A DNA stretch of 64,000 bases from Planotetraspora mira. Its GTDB lineage: Bacteria > Actinomycetota > Actinomycetes > Streptosporangiales > Streptosporangiaceae. Under the pieces are notes generated by a model. That model worked only from the letters and a program-made list of their open reading frames with translations, was not told the DNA's origin and ran no database searches. Shown here piece by piece: positions 26,196-35,752 of the stretch (position 1 is the stretch's first letter; each line of letters begins with the position of its first letter). The position numbers and the translations under genes are program-made. The DNA lies in the NCBI RefSeq assembly GCF_016863275.1, contig NZ_BOOO01000009.1, positions 274,055-338,054 of the forward strand. The letters are read 5' to 3'.

Positions 26196-27014
26196 ATGGA
26201 CGGTGGGAGCCCTCTTGGTGAGTTCCTCCGCGCCCGGCGTTCGGTCATGACTCCCGATCAGGTCGGTCTACCTCTGTTCGGACGCCGACGGACGCCGGGC
26301 TTACGCCGCGTCGAGGTGGCGATGCTGGCCGGCGTGAGCGTCGACTACTACAGCCGGCTGGAGCAGGGCAGAGAATGCCATCCATCCGATCAAGTGCTCC
26401 GAGCTCTGGCCCGCGCCCTGTCGTTCGATCTCGACGCCACCGAGCACCTGTACGAGCTCGCACGCGGTGGGCCACGCAAGCGGAGGACCGCCGAGGAGAT
26501 CGATGAGGTCAGCCCGACCGTGGTGCGGTTCGTGGAGGGCTGCGACCACGTACCGGCTGTCGTGGTGAACGGCCGGTTCGACGTGCTGGCCAGGAATCCG
26601 CTGGCCGACGCTCTCTACAACGGGCTGGAGCACCGCGACAACCTCATCCGGCTGGCCTTCCTCGCCCCCGAGGCACGCGAGTTCTACCTGGATTGGGAGC
26701 AACATTCCCAGGTCAAGGTGGCCCATCTGCGCGCCGCGGCGGGGGCGGACCTCGAGGACCCCGCCCTGGTCGAGCTGATCGAGGAACTCGGGTCCGCAAG
26801 TGAGGATTTCCGCCGGATGTGGGCTCGCCACGAAGTACGGGCCCTGACCGGCTCACTCATTCGCGTTCGCCACCGCGACGTCGGCGACCTCGTTCTCTCC
26901 TACGAGATGTTCACCGTCGAGAGCTCCCGCCCCCACCAGATCATCGTGTTGGCGGCCGAGCCCGGCAGCCCCTCGGAGAAGGGTCTGGCCCGGCTGGGCA
27001 TTCACTCCCGGTAG
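26196..27014 (+). CDS. XRE-family regulator with MmyB-like ligand domain
   Basis: A 272-residue regulator. Residues 1-75 form the XRE helix-turn-helix (RRTPGLRRVEVAMLAGVSVD then YYSRLEQGRE); residues 100-270 match the MmyB-like PAS-type domain (VVNGRFDVLARNPLADALY, RMWARHEV). MmyB homologues bind fatty acids and often control nearby dehydrogenases. A related protein is encoded at 50127. Here no enzyme gene is adjacent on the same strand. Confidence 0.92.
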   Translation: MDGGSPLGEFLRARRSVMTPDQVGLPLFGRRRTPGLRRVEVAMLAGVSVDYYSRLEQGRECHPSDQVLRALARALSFDLDATEHLYELARGGPRKRRTAEEIDEVSPTVVRFVEGCDHVPAVVVNGRFDVLARNPLADALYNGLEHRDNLIRLAFLAPEAREFYLDWEQHSQVKVAHLRAAAGADLEDPALVELIEELGSASEDFRRMWARHEVRALTGSLIRVRHRDVGDLVLSYEMFTVESSRPHQIIVLAAEPGSPSEKGLARLGIHSR

Positions 27015-27110
27015 AAGCCGCAGCGGGGTGCCGGAGCCGTAGACCTCGTCGCCGGTCGCCCACCGCGGATTCCCGCGGCCGGCACGCGGCCGATCAGTTG
27101 AGCGGCCCGG

Positions 27111-28088
27111 TCAGCTGGCGATCCGCACCGCACCGGGCCGTTCGTGGAACGTCCGCCGGTAGGCGGTGGGCGACACTCCGACGATCCGGGCGAAATGCGC
27201 CCGCAGACTGGCCGGCCCGCCGAAGCCGCAGGTGGCGGCGATCCATCCGATCGGCCGGTCGCTGGTCTCCAGGAACTGCTGGGCCCGGCGCACCCGCTGC
27301 TGCAGCAGCCAGCGCAGCGGCGACATCCCGAGCGCCTCGGCGAATCGGCGCTCGACGGTGCGCACGCTGACATTGGCCTGAGCGGCCAGGTCGGCGGTGG
27401 ACAACGGCAGATGCAGGTGCTCGCCGGCCCAGTCCAGCAGGGTGGCCAGCCAGTCGTCGCGGACCGCGGGCGAGACCGGGCGGTGGTACTGAGCCTGCCC
27501 GCCCTCCCGGTGCGGCGGGGTGACCAGGCGGCGGGCCAACTCGGCGGCCACCGCGGCGCCGTGGTCGACCCGCACCACGTGCAGGCAGGCGTCGATGCCG
27601 GCCACCGTCCCCGCGGAGGTGATCACATTGGAGTCCTCCACGTAGAGCACGGACGGGTCGACCCGGACGGCGGGATAGCGGTGGCTCAGCTCCTCCGCGT
27701 GCAGCCAGTGAGTGGTGGCCCTGCGCCCGTCGAGCACCCCGGCGGCGGCCAGGACGAAGGCGCCGGAACAGATGGACAGGATCCGGATCCCCCGCTGGTA
27801 CGCATTCCGAACGACCTCCACCAACTCCGCCGGCGGGTCGTCGTGCACATTCGTGCAGGCCGGGACGACGAGCGTGTCCGCCGATTCCAGATCCCACCCG
27901 TGACGGACCGGGGGGAGGGTGAATCCCGGGCTCAGCCGCACCGGCCCGCTCCCGACCGGGACCACCGAGAACTCGTACCACGGATCGGCCAGGTGCGGCC
28001 GGTCGACGCCGAAGATCTGACACGGGACGGCCGCTTCGAAGATCGGCATGTCGTCGGTGACAGCCATGACGACGCGATGGGGGCGCAT
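27111..28088 (-). CDS. GlxA-family AraC-type regulator with DJ-1/PfpI domain
   Basis: A 325-residue regulator. Residues 1-190 are a class I glutaminase amidotransferase-like (DJ-1/PfpI) domain with the elbow ILSICSGAFVLAAAG; residues 215-320 are an AraC helix-turn-helix pair (FAEALGMSPLRWLLQQRVRR then CGFGGPASLRAHFARIVGVS). Family members sense amines or other metabolites. It is divergent from the saccharopine-dehydrogenase-like gene at 28183, a likely target. Confidence 0.93.
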   Translation of the reverse strand: MRPHRVVMAVTDDMPIFEAAVPCQIFGVDRPHLADPWYEFSVVPVGSGPVRLSPGFTLPPVRHGWDLESADTLVVPACTNVHDDPPAELVEVVRNAYQRGIRILSICSGAFVLAAAGVLDGRRATTHWLHAEELSHRYPAVRVDPSVLYVEDSNVITSAGTVAGIDACLHVVRVDHGAAVAAELARRLVTPPHREGGQAQYHRPVSPAVRDDWLATLLDWAGEHLHLPLSTADLAAQANVSVRTVERRFAEALGMSPLRWLLQQRVRRAQQFLETSDRPIGWIAATCGFGGPASLRAHFARIVGVSPTAYRRTFHERPGAVRIAS

Positions 28089-28182
28089 GGCGCGAATCTA
28101 GCGCAGGTTGACGTCGAGGACGGTGGCCCCCGACGGCACCGCTCGGCAGGATCGAAGGAGTTCCCACGGCTGGAGAGACCTG

Positions 28183-29244
28183 ATGATCGAGACCAACGAC
28201 CGACCTGATCACGGACCCGCGAAGCCGGTGGTCGCCGTGTTCGGCGCCTACGGGCACACCGCCCGGTTCGTGACGGCGGAGTTGCTGGCGCGCGGTTGGA
28301 CGCCGGTGCTGTCCGGGCGGGACGCGGCGAAGCTTGAGGCGGCCGCCGCCGTCCACCCCGGCGTGGAGTGGAGGGTCGCCTCGGCCGACGTCCCCGCCTC
28401 GCTCGACCAGGCGATCGCCGGCGCGGCCGCGGTGATCAACTGTGCCGGGCCGTTCGCCGACACGGCCCCGCCGCTGATCGAAGCCGCGCTGCGCGCCGGG
28501 ATCCACTACCTGGACGTCACGGGCGAGACCCTGGTGGCGGTCGACACCTTCGACACCTACCGGGATGACCCGCGAGTGAAGGAGGCGGGCATCGTGGTGG
28601 CACCGGTGATGGCGTTCTACGGCGCGCTGGGCGACCTGCTCGCCACCGTCGCGATCGGTGACTGGCCTGCGGCCGACGAGATCTCGATCGCGGTGGCCCT
28701 GGACAGCTGGCACCCGACCCGCGGAACCCTGCTGGCCGGCCGGCGCCGGGCGGGGCGGCGGGTGGTCTTCTCCGACCATCACCTCCAGGTCCTCGCGGGC
28801 GACGAGCCGCCGCCGAAGGGGACCTGGACATTCTCCGCGCCCTTCGGCACCCAGGACGTCGTAGGGCAGTTCTCCACCACCGACGTGATCACCGTCTCCC
28901 GGCACCTGGACACCGCGCGGATCAACACCTTCCTGAACGTCGCCCCGCTGAAGGACCTCGGCGACCCGGAGACCAAGGGCCCGCAGGCCACTGACGCCAG
29001 CGGCCGATCGGCCCAGGTCTTCCTGGTCGAGGTCGTCGTCCGCCGGGGGGAGGAGGAGCGGCGGGCGTCGGCGCGCGGCCGTGACATCTACGCCGTCACC
29101 GCGCCGATCGTGGTGGAGGCCACCGAGCGGATCCTGACCGGCCGCACCCGGGCCGCCGGCGTCGTCACCGCCGGGGAGATCTTCGATGCCGAGGACTTCC
29201 TGCGGTCCCTGCCGCTGGACGAACTGTCGCTCGGCGACGGGTGA
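28183..29244 (+). CDS. Saccharopine dehydrogenase-like NAD(P)-binding protein
   Basis: A 353-residue protein with an N-terminal Rossmann fold (VVAVFGAYGHTARFVTAELL near residue 16, VINCAGPF near 88, HYLDVTGE near 112) of the saccharopine dehydrogenase/trans-acting enoyl reductase type. The C-terminal half is less conserved. The start at ATG 28183 follows GGAGAGACC. It is divergent from the GlxA-like regulator. The reaction cannot be named; family members reduce or oxidise metabolites or act with polyketide synthases, none of which is seen here. Confidence 0.87.
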   Translation: MIETNDRPDHGPAKPVVAVFGAYGHTARFVTAELLARGWTPVLSGRDAAKLEAAAAVHPGVEWRVASADVPASLDQAIAGAAAVINCAGPFADTAPPLIEAALRAGIHYLDVTGETLVAVDTFDTYRDDPRVKEAGIVVAPVMAFYGALGDLLATVAIGDWPAADEISIAVALDSWHPTRGTLLAGRRRAGRRVVFSDHHLQVLAGDEPPPKGTWTFSAPFGTQDVVGQFSTTDVITVSRHLDTARINTFLNVAPLKDLGDPETKGPQATDASGRSAQVFLVEVVVRRGEEERRASARGRDIYAVTAPIVVEATERILTGRTRAAGVVTAGEIFDAEDFLRSLPLDELSLGDG

Positions 29245-29380
29245 CCTCCGGCCTCATCGCCACAACGCCGTCGACCGGGCCGTTCACGGCGCGGATCAAG
29301 GTTCAGCCGGCTGATCGCGATCCACTGCACCAGGGGATGAAGTATCTTCACGTCAAGATAGAAGGGAACAGGAGCCGTCC

Positions 29381-29749
29381 ATGCTGCATCACGTCCAATT
29401 GGCCTGTCCCCCCGGAAGCGAACCCGCCCTCCGGGTCTTCTATGAAGGCGTGCTCGGTCTGGCCGAGATCCCCAAGCCTCCCGTGCTCGCCGCACGTGGC
29501 GGGTGCTGGTTCCGCGGCCACGGCATCGAGTTGCACCTGGGCGTCGAATCCGACTTCCGCCCGGCCCGCAAGGCGCACCCCGGCCTCCTGGTCCAGGAGA
29601 TCGACCAGTGGGCCCGGCGCCTGAGCGAGGCCGGGTACCCCGTCGTCTTCGACGACGACTTTCCAGGGATGCGCCGCTTCTACAGCGAGGACCCGCACGG
29701 CAATCGTCTGGAGTTCCTGGAACCGCTCTCCCGATCGCCGAGCGCATGA
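29381..29749 (+). CDS. VOC family protein
   Basis: A 122-residue glyoxalase/bleomycin-resistance-type protein. LHHVQLACPPGSE at the start, GIELHLGVESDF in the middle, and RFYSEDPHGNRLEFLEPL at the end are the metal-binding strands (His3 or His4, His near 50, Glu near 110). The length fits a single VOC domain. The stop overlaps the SUMF1 gene start by ATGA. Substrate unknown. Confidence 0.9.
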   Translation: MLHHVQLACPPGSEPALRVFYEGVLGLAEIPKPPVLAARGGCWFRGHGIELHLGVESDFRPARKAHPGLLVQEIDQWARRLSEAGYPVVFDDDFPGMRRFYSEDPHGNRLEFLEPLSRSPSA

Positions 29750-30396
29750 TCGAGATACCTGCCGGGGAGATCGTCCTGCGGGACGAGGGCACGAGGACGG
29801 ACTGGAGGGTCGAGGTCGGGGCCTTCCTGCTGGCGCCGTACCCCGTGACCCGCGAGTTGTATGACGCGGTTCGAGGGGAGGCGCCCGCGAGCCCGGCGGG
29901 GCCGCGGACGCCGGTGACCGAGGTCTCCTGGAAGGAGGCCGTTCGGTTCTGCAACCTGCTCTCGCAGGGAGCGGGGCTCGAACCCTGCTACTCGATGGGT
30001 GACGACCCCGACGGTCAGGACGTGGTCTGCGACTGGGAGGCGGACGGCTACCGCCTCCCGTCCGAGGCGGAGTGGGAGTACGCGTGCAGGGCCGGGACCT
30101 CCGGCGTCCGCTACGGAGAACTGGACGAGATCGCCTGGTACCGCGAGAACTCCGGCGGTGAAATACGCGATGTCGCAACCAAGGCGCCGAACGCGTGGGG
30201 CCTCCACGACATGATCGGCAACGTGTGGGAGTGGTGCTGGGACCTCTACGATCCCGGCGTCTACGGGCCGTACCGCGTATTCCGCGGCGGAGGTGCGCAT
30301 GATCGACCCCGCGGATGCCGGGCGTCGTGCCGCCGCAAGAGTCACCCGACCTTCCGCATCGACGACCTCGGGTTCCGGCTCGCCCGCTCGCGGTGA
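29746..30396 (+). CDS. SUMF1/formylglycine-generating-like protein
   Basis: A 216-residue protein with the C-type-lectin-like SUMF1 fold: PVTRELYDAVRG, PVTEVSWKEAVRFCNLLS, YRLPSEAEWEYACRAG, MIGNVWEWCWDLYD and a GFRLARSR end. The late Cys pair is in GCRASCRRKSH, spaced CxxxC, unlike the CxxxxC of true formylglycine-generating enzymes, and no sulfatase gene is near. A general SUMF1 domain role is the safer call. It overlaps the VOC gene by ATGA, so they are co-translated. Confidence 0.88.
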   Translation: MIEIPAGEIVLRDEGTRTDWRVEVGAFLLAPYPVTRELYDAVRGEAPASPAGPRTPVTEVSWKEAVRFCNLLSQGAGLEPCYSMGDDPDGQDVVCDWEADGYRLPSEAEWEYACRAGTSGVRYGELDEIAWYRENSGGEIRDVATKAPNAWGLHDMIGNVWEWCWDLYDPGVYGPYRVFRGGGAHDRPRGCRASCRRKSHPTFRIDDLGFRLARSR

Positions 30397-30510
30397 AGCA
30401 GTCGAATCGCCGGCGTTCTCGACTCCGCAGGTTCCGCTTCCGGGAGGTCGCGTGGTCCACTGTGCGGCGTGAGCCTGACGAAATCGGGGATCGTGAAGAG
30501 GTGGTGAATC

Positions 30511-30900
30511 GTGATGGCTGAGCGATCTCAGGGCGCCGCTCTTTCCCCCGCGGATCAGGCGATCATGCGGGATCTCCTCGGCGCCGACCGCGAGCGGACC
30601 CTGGAGCGAGTCGCCTCGCTGACACGCGACTGGGACGCCATCGTCCAGTCGGCCGCGCTGGTGGCCACCGATGACGAGCACGACCCCGAGGGGTCGTCCA
30701 CCGCCTTCGAGCGCGCCCATGTCCAGTCCCTGCTCGACCAGGCGCAGAGCCATCTCGCCGATTTGGACACGGCGATGGAACGGCTCAACGACGGGACGTA
30801 CGGGGTGTGCGAGAGGTGCGGACGCCCCGTCGCGGTCGAACGCCTGAAGGTCCGCCCAGCGGCGAAGACCTGCATCACCTGCGCGACCGCCCGACGCTGA
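30511..30900 (+). CDS. TraR/DksA-type zinc-finger protein
   Basis: A 129-residue protein starting at GTG 30511 (or ATG 30514). A helical coiled-coil (residues 25-85) leads to a four-Cys zinc finger, CERCGRPVAVERLKVRPAAK then CITC, the DksA/TraR C-terminal signature. Such proteins enter the RNA polymerase secondary channel or have unclear roles in actinomycetes, where DksA-like proteins are poorly characterised. Confidence 0.88.
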   Translation: MMAERSQGAALSPADQAIMRDLLGADRERTLERVASLTRDWDAIVQSAALVATDDEHDPEGSSTAFERAHVQSLLDQAQSHLADLDTAMERLNDGTYGVCERCGRPVAVERLKVRPAAKTCITCATARR

Positions 30901-30960
30901 GGCGACCGTCGCGTGCTACGTTCCATTCCGGATGTTCTGCTTCCGGATTGTGAGGGTGCG

Positions 30961-31926
30961 GTGAGATCCGACGCGAGCCCGACGGCACGGGCGCTGATGG
31001 CTCTCGAACTGGTCCAGGGCAGCCCGGGCATCACCGCGGACCGGCTCGCCGACAAGCTCGGCGTCTCGGAGCGGGCAGCCCGGCGGTACGTCGGCATCCT
31101 CCGCGAGGCCGGCATCCCGATCGAGTCCGTCCGGGGCCCCTACGGGGGCTACCGCGTCGGCCGCGGCCTCCGGCTCCCGCCCCTGATGTTCAGCGCCGTC
31201 GAGGCCCTCGGCCTGGTGATGGCCGTGCTCGACGGCCATCACGACGCGAGCGATCCCACGGACCCGGTCGGCAGCGCGCTCGGCAAGATCGTGCGGGCAC
31301 TCCCCGAGTCCGTGGCCGCGCAGGCAGAGGCCGTACGCCGGACCACGGCGCCCGCCCCCGATCGCGCCGCCGCCCGGCCCGACCCCGAGACCACGACCGC
31401 CCTCGTGCAGGCCTGCTCGAACCACCGGCGGGTACGACTCGGCTACCGCTCCGAGGCCGGGTCGGAGTGGGTCACCGAGGTCGACCCGTGGGCGGTCGTC
31501 GTCCGCCACGGCCGGTGGTATCTGCTGTGCTGGTCCCACAGCAGGCAGGCCCGCCGGGCGTACCGGATCGACCGGGTCCGCGGAGTGGAGGTGCTCGACG
31601 ACCCCTTCAGCCCACCCGCCGACCTCGACCCGGTCTCCATGCTCGAGGAGCATCTCGCCGTCGGGTGGGAGTACGACGCCGAGGTCGTCATCGATGCGCC
31701 GGTCGACGCCCTCGCGCATCGCCTCCCCCGCGCTCTCGGACGGCTCGAGCCGCTCGATGCCGAGACCACCCGCCTGGTCGGCAGCACCAGCAACCCGTGG
31801 TGGTACGCCGAGCAGCTCGCGGCGATCCCGGTGCCGTACCGGATCGTGAGGTGCCCCGAGCTCCAGGAGGTCGCGCGCGTCGTCGGGTCGCGGCTCCTGG
31901 CGGCGGGTGAGGGTCCGCGTCCCTGA
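30961..31926 (+). CDS. YafY-type regulator with WYL domain
   Basis: A 321-residue transcriptional regulator: an HTH_11 winged helix at residues 10-60 (RLADKLGVSERAARRYVGIL) and a WYL domain at about 140-220, where the motif reads GRWYLLCWSHSRQARRAYRI. A C-terminal WCX-type extension follows. The start chosen is GTG 30961 with GAGGGTGCG before it. WYL domains bind nucleic acid or nucleotide ligands. Two copies of TTCCGGAT lie just upstream at about 30927 and 30943 and may be its own sites. Confidence 0.9.
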   Translation: MRSDASPTARALMALELVQGSPGITADRLADKLGVSERAARRYVGILREAGIPIESVRGPYGGYRVGRGLRLPPLMFSAVEALGLVMAVLDGHHDASDPTDPVGSALGKIVRALPESVAAQAEAVRRTTAPAPDRAAARPDPETTTALVQACSNHRRVRLGYRSEAGSEWVTEVDPWAVVVRHGRWYLLCWSHSRQARRAYRIDRVRGVEVLDDPFSPPADLDPVSMLEEHLAVGWEYDAEVVIDAPVDALAHRLPRALGRLEPLDAETTRLVGSTSNPWWYAEQLAAIPVPYRIVRCPELQEVARVVGSRLLAAGEGPRP

Positions 31927-32082
31927 CCGACAGGCCGGGCCAGGCGATCACCGTCGGACTTCCGACGCGATCTTTGCCTGCCTGCGCCGGTGTGAGATAA
32001 CGGGCCATGAGGCGCTCGACATCGATCTCACGCCGCGAAGGATGCGGAGACGGTCGAGGATGACGACCCGGGACGGAGGCTG

Positions 32083-32778
32083 ATGGAGACGAGCCCGACC
32101 GGCGAGGAGTACCTGCTGATCACCAGCAAGGACCGGGCATTACCGAGCGTCGTGATCCTCTGCCTGACCGTGGCTGTGCTCGCCGGGGGGTACCTGACGC
32201 TCCGGTGGGTCTCACAGCACATTCACGGATTCGCCCTCGGCTTGGCCTACTCGGCGGGAGGCCTGCTCCTCCTGCTGGCGTTCTGGGTGGTGGACACGCA
32301 CGTGACACACCTGATGAATTGGGCGTTCTGGCGGCGGCGGGGGGTGCCGGCGATGCGGCTGACTCCCGCAGGCTTGGACTACAGTGCCGCCTTCGCCGGC
32401 ACGTTTCCGCTCCATGTTCCGTGGGACCTGGTCGAGGGTTGCGGCTACCGGCCGAACAGCGACGGACATCCTTTCTGGTGTGCAGGCCTTCACCCTGTCG
32501 CCGTCATGGACGCGGTGCCCGCCTCGATCTTCGTGAGGCCCGTTCCCCCGATCCGCGCCCGGGAGGTCGCTGAAGAACTGGCCCGAACCGCCGCTGCGGA
32601 GGGTGAGAGCGTCGATGTCGGTCTGCTCACGCACATGTTGGCATTCGGTACGCCAGTGGCCATCAACCTCCACCGGGTCCATGGCGTGCCGCTGGCGGAG
32701 GTCGACGAAAAGCTCCGGGAATGGACGCACGGGCGGTGCTCGTTCCGGGCCGATACCCGAGGACCGGGCTTCTTCTGA
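32083..32778 (+). CDS. Membrane protein, unknown family
   Basis: A 231-residue protein with two N-terminal hydrophobic segments (residues 20-40 and 48-72) and a soluble domain of about 150 residues, including GTFPLHVPWDLVEGCGYR and REVAEELARTAAAEGES. I do not recognise the family. An ATG 32083 start lies after GGGACGGAGGCTG. It stands alone between a WYL regulator and a membrane hydrolase. Confidence 0.7.
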   Translation: METSPTGEEYLLITSKDRALPSVVILCLTVAVLAGGYLTLRWVSQHIHGFALGLAYSAGGLLLLLAFWVVDTHVTHLMNWAFWRRRGVPAMRLTPAGLDYSAAFAGTFPLHVPWDLVEGCGYRPNSDGHPFWCAGLHPVAVMDAVPASIFVRPVPPIRAREVAEELARTAAAEGESVDVGLLTHMLAFGTPVAINLHRVHGVPLAEVDEKLREWTHGRCSFRADTRGPGFF

Positions 32779-32958
32779 TCCGTCGGCCGACGTGGTGCTT
32801 TCGCGGTATCCGCGCCGTCACTCTTACTCAGCCTAGGCCGGTCTCCGGGCCGTGCCGATGGTGCGGACACCCGAACTCGCCCAGGTGCCCGCACCCCCAT
32901 CGGTGAGGTGCCGGAGCCCTGGCCCGCGCTCGGCGAGCCCGGCCAGTCTTTGATCAAC

Positions 32959-32983
32959 GGACGCGGCGCCGAAGGCCGCGTCC
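32959..32983. terminator. GC hairpin before the membrane hydrolase gene
   Basis: GGACGCGGC and GCCGCGTCC form a 9-bp perfect stem with a 7-base loop, 21 bases before ATG 33005. There is no U-tract. It may end transcription from the gene upstream, or sit in the leader of the next. Confidence 0.4.
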
Positions 32984-33004
32984 CTGATCCGACGAGGATG
33001 TGCC

Positions 33005-34465
33005 ATGCGGCCTACGACAGCTCACGCGAGGACCACTGAAGGAGCCGGCGCGTCCACGGCGAGACGGTGGATGTCGCTCCCGCTCGCTCTCTGGGCGGTC
33101 GCGCTGTCCGCGGTCGTCCTGTCGGCCGGTCCCGCGCACGCCGCGCCGGGCGGCCTGACCACGACCGAGGTGTCCTTCTCCGGCGACGGCGGGGTGGTGC
33201 TGCGCGGAACCGTTCTGGCACCGGCGTCGGCGACGCGACGCCGGCCCGCCCTGGTCATGGTGCAGGGCGCGGGAACCCGCGGCCGGGGGGAGTTGCGCGC
33301 GGAGGCCGAGGCATTCGCCCGTCTCGGCATCGTGACGCTCATCTACGACAAGCGGACCATCGGGTACTCCCTGTTCCATCGCGACTACTCGGTGCTGGCC
33401 GACGACGCGCTCGCCGCGTTGCGCCTGATGCGTGCCCGCGCCGACGTCGACCCGGCACGTCTCGGGCTGTGGGCCCAGTCGGAAGGGGCCTGGGTCGCCT
33501 CGCTGGCGGCCGCCCGCTCGGCCGACCCGAAGTTCCTGATCACGGTCGGGGCGGTAGGCAGCACCCCGGCCGCGCAGACGGCATGGGGGTACGGTCAATT
33601 CCTCCGGCATGCCGGGGTGTCCGGCTCGCTGCCGCGCACGATGCAGGAGACGGGCCTCCGGCTGCTGGTCGGCGCCGGCCTGTTCCCCGAGGCCGACTAC
33701 GACCCGGTGCCCGCGTGGCAGAACGTACACCAGCCGGTACTCGCGCAGTGGGGTGAGTTCGACCGTGAAGCCCTGCCCGCGGAGAGCAGCCGGATCATCC
33801 GCCAGGCGCTGGAGCGCGGCGGCGACACCCGGTACACGATCCGGTTCGTTCCCGGGGTCCGGCACGACCTGAACCTCACCGCCGACGACGGCTTCGACCG
33901 GATCGACAGCCTCCCACCCGGCTACGGCGAATTCGAGGCCTCCTGGATCGACGGCCTGGCCCACGACGTGCCGCCGGCCACCGTGGGGACGGTTCCGCAG
34001 CCGAACCAGATGAGCCGCCCGCTGACGCCGTCGGCCTGGTACGAGTCGCCGTGGCTGCACCTCGCCGTTTTCGCGCTACTGCTGGCGGCCTTCGCCGGAT
34101 ACCCGGTGACCGCGGCCGTGCGCCGCGTCCTCGGCCGCCGCGGCGCCCCGCTCGTCCGGCGTCCCGCCCGCTGGCTGGCCGCGCTCGGACTGACGACCAC
34201 CTTGGGTTCCTTGCTGTACCTCTGTTTCATGCTGGCGACGGCGGCGAACGTCGTCGGCCCCGTGGTGGCCGGCCGGCCCCTGCCGTGGCTCGTCCTGCAG
34301 GTGCTCACCGTGGCCACCGTCGTCACCACGCTCGCCACGGCGCTTGCGTGGAGACGCCACCGCCGCAGCCTCGACCGCGCCGGGCGGGTACGGCTCGGCG
34401 TGCTCCTCACCGGCGGCCTGGTGTTCCTGCCGTGGGCGCTGTACTGGGGCCTGCTACTGCCGTGA
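33005..34465 (+). CDS. Exported alpha/beta hydrolase with C-terminal membrane segments
   Basis: A 486-residue protein. A signal-like hydrophobic segment at residues 22-44 ends in AHA. The hydrolase domain spans about 50-320 with the nucleophile in GLWAQSEGAWVASLAAA and a candidate His in PGVRHDL. Residues 355-480 add about four membrane segments, an unusual tail for this fold. The hydrolase would face outside. The gene precedes a kinase/regulator pair by 47 bases, so it may be part of that unit. Confidence 0.85.
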   Translation: MRPTTAHARTTEGAGASTARRWMSLPLALWAVALSAVVLSAGPAHAAPGGLTTTEVSFSGDGGVVLRGTVLAPASATRRRPALVMVQGAGTRGRGELRAEAEAFARLGIVTLIYDKRTIGYSLFHRDYSVLADDALAALRLMRARADVDPARLGLWAQSEGAWVASLAAARSADPKFLITVGAVGSTPAAQTAWGYGQFLRHAGVSGSLPRTMQETGLRLLVGAGLFPEADYDPVPAWQNVHQPVLAQWGEFDREALPAESSRIIRQALERGGDTRYTIRFVPGVRHDLNLTADDGFDRIDSLPPGYGEFEASWIDGLAHDVPPATVGTVPQPNQMSRPLTPSAWYESPWLHLAVFALLLAAFAGYPVTAAVRRVLGRRGAPLVRRPARWLAALGLTTTLGSLLYLCFMLATAANVVGPVVAGRPLPWLVLQVLTVATVVTTLATALAWRRHRRSLDRAGRVRLGVLLTGGLVFLPWALYWGLLLP

Positions 34466-34511
34466 GAGGTATCCGTGCCTGCTCCGAGACGCAACTGGGA
34501 GGATTCACACC

Positions 34512-35752
34512 ATGCGGCAGAGGATCGCACGCGGGACGCGCGAGCTGGGGCACCTGCTGACCGACGTGGTCATCGGGCTGGCCACGCCGTTCCTCCTCGT
34601 CCTGACGCTGATATCGGCACCGACGAGCCTGGTGGGGGCCTGGGCATCCCGCTCTTCCTCGTCGCCGTCTTGCTGACCCGCCGGCTGGCCGACCTGCAAC
34701 GCCGCCGGGCCGCCGCGGTGCTGGGCGTACCGGTGGCCTCGCCCTACGCTCCGTCGCCCGCAGGTCTGCTCGCCCGGGCGCGCGCCACGCTGAGCGACCC
34801 GGCCACCTGGCGCGACCTGGCCTGGCTGCCGTGTCAGTTCGCGGCGGGCGTGCTCGGCGTGACACTCGGGCTCGGACTATGGCTGGCGGCCCTGCAATGC
34901 CTTTCCGCGCCGTTGCTGCGGGCGCTGCTGCCGACCCGTACGCCCTACGACCCCGCAGTGCTGGAGATCACCGGCCGGTCCGGCCCGTTGACGTGGCTGT
35001 TGGTTCCAGTCGGCGTCGGGCTGGTGATAGCGGCCTACCGCCTGCCACGGCATCTCGTCACCGGTCAGGCCTGGCTGGCGCGCGCCCTGTTGGGACCCAC
35101 GTCCACCGCCCGGCTGTCCGCGCGGGTCAACCGGCTGACCGCCACCAGGGCAGCCGCCGTCGACGCCTCCGCCAAGGAACTACGCCGCGTCGAACGCGAC
35201 CTGCATGACGGCGCGCAGGTGCGCCTCGTGGCGGCGTCCATGAATCTCGGCATGGCCGAGGACGTCATCGACACCGATCCGGCGGGCGCCAAAGCGCTCA
35301 TGGCCGAGGCGAAGGCCGGCATGGGCGAGGCTCTGACCGAACTGCGCGACCTGGTGCGCGGCATCCACCCGCCGGTGCTGGCCGACCGCGGCCTGGCCGG
35401 AGCGGTGCAGGCGCTGGCGGTGTCCAGCGGCATCCCCGTCGAACTGGATCTGCGACTCGACCGGCGTCTCGCCGCCCCGGTGGAATCCTCGGCCTACTTC
35501 GTCATCGCCGAGTCGCTGGCCAACGCCATCCGGCACAGCGGCGCCCGGCACATCCAGGTCACGGTCGCGGACGCCGCCCACGTGCTGCGCATCACCGTGC
35601 GCGACGACGGCCGCGGCGGCGCCGACCCGTCACTCGGCACGGGGCTTCGGGGCATCCAACGGCGACTGGCCGCCTTCGACGGAACCCTCCGCATCACCAG
35701 TCCCCCGGACGGACCGACCGTGCTCGACATGGAGTTGCCATGCGCGTCCTGA
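34512..35752 (+). CDS. Sensor histidine kinase, NarL-type, with a frameshift
   Basis: The kinase starts at ATG 34512 (after GGGAGGATTCAC) and reads RQRIARGTRELGHLLTDVV through membrane segment one to TSLVGAW, then loses frame at the G-run 34634-34638. Reading continues in the next frame as GLGIPLFLVAVLLTRRLADL and runs normally to 35752. One extra G restores a single protein of about 413 residues. The rest is complete: H-box RRVERDLHDGAQVRLV, N-box ESLANAIRHSGAR, G-boxes DDGRGGADPS and GTGLRGIQRR. This is either a one-base deletion that inactivates the gene or a sequencing error in a homopolymer. It overlaps the regulator by 13 bases. Confidence 0.8.

Noticed and set aside
29746..30396. True formylglycine-generating enzyme
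   Set aside because: The CxxxxC pair typical of that enzyme is not present and no sulfatase is nearby; a general SUMF1 domain is safer.
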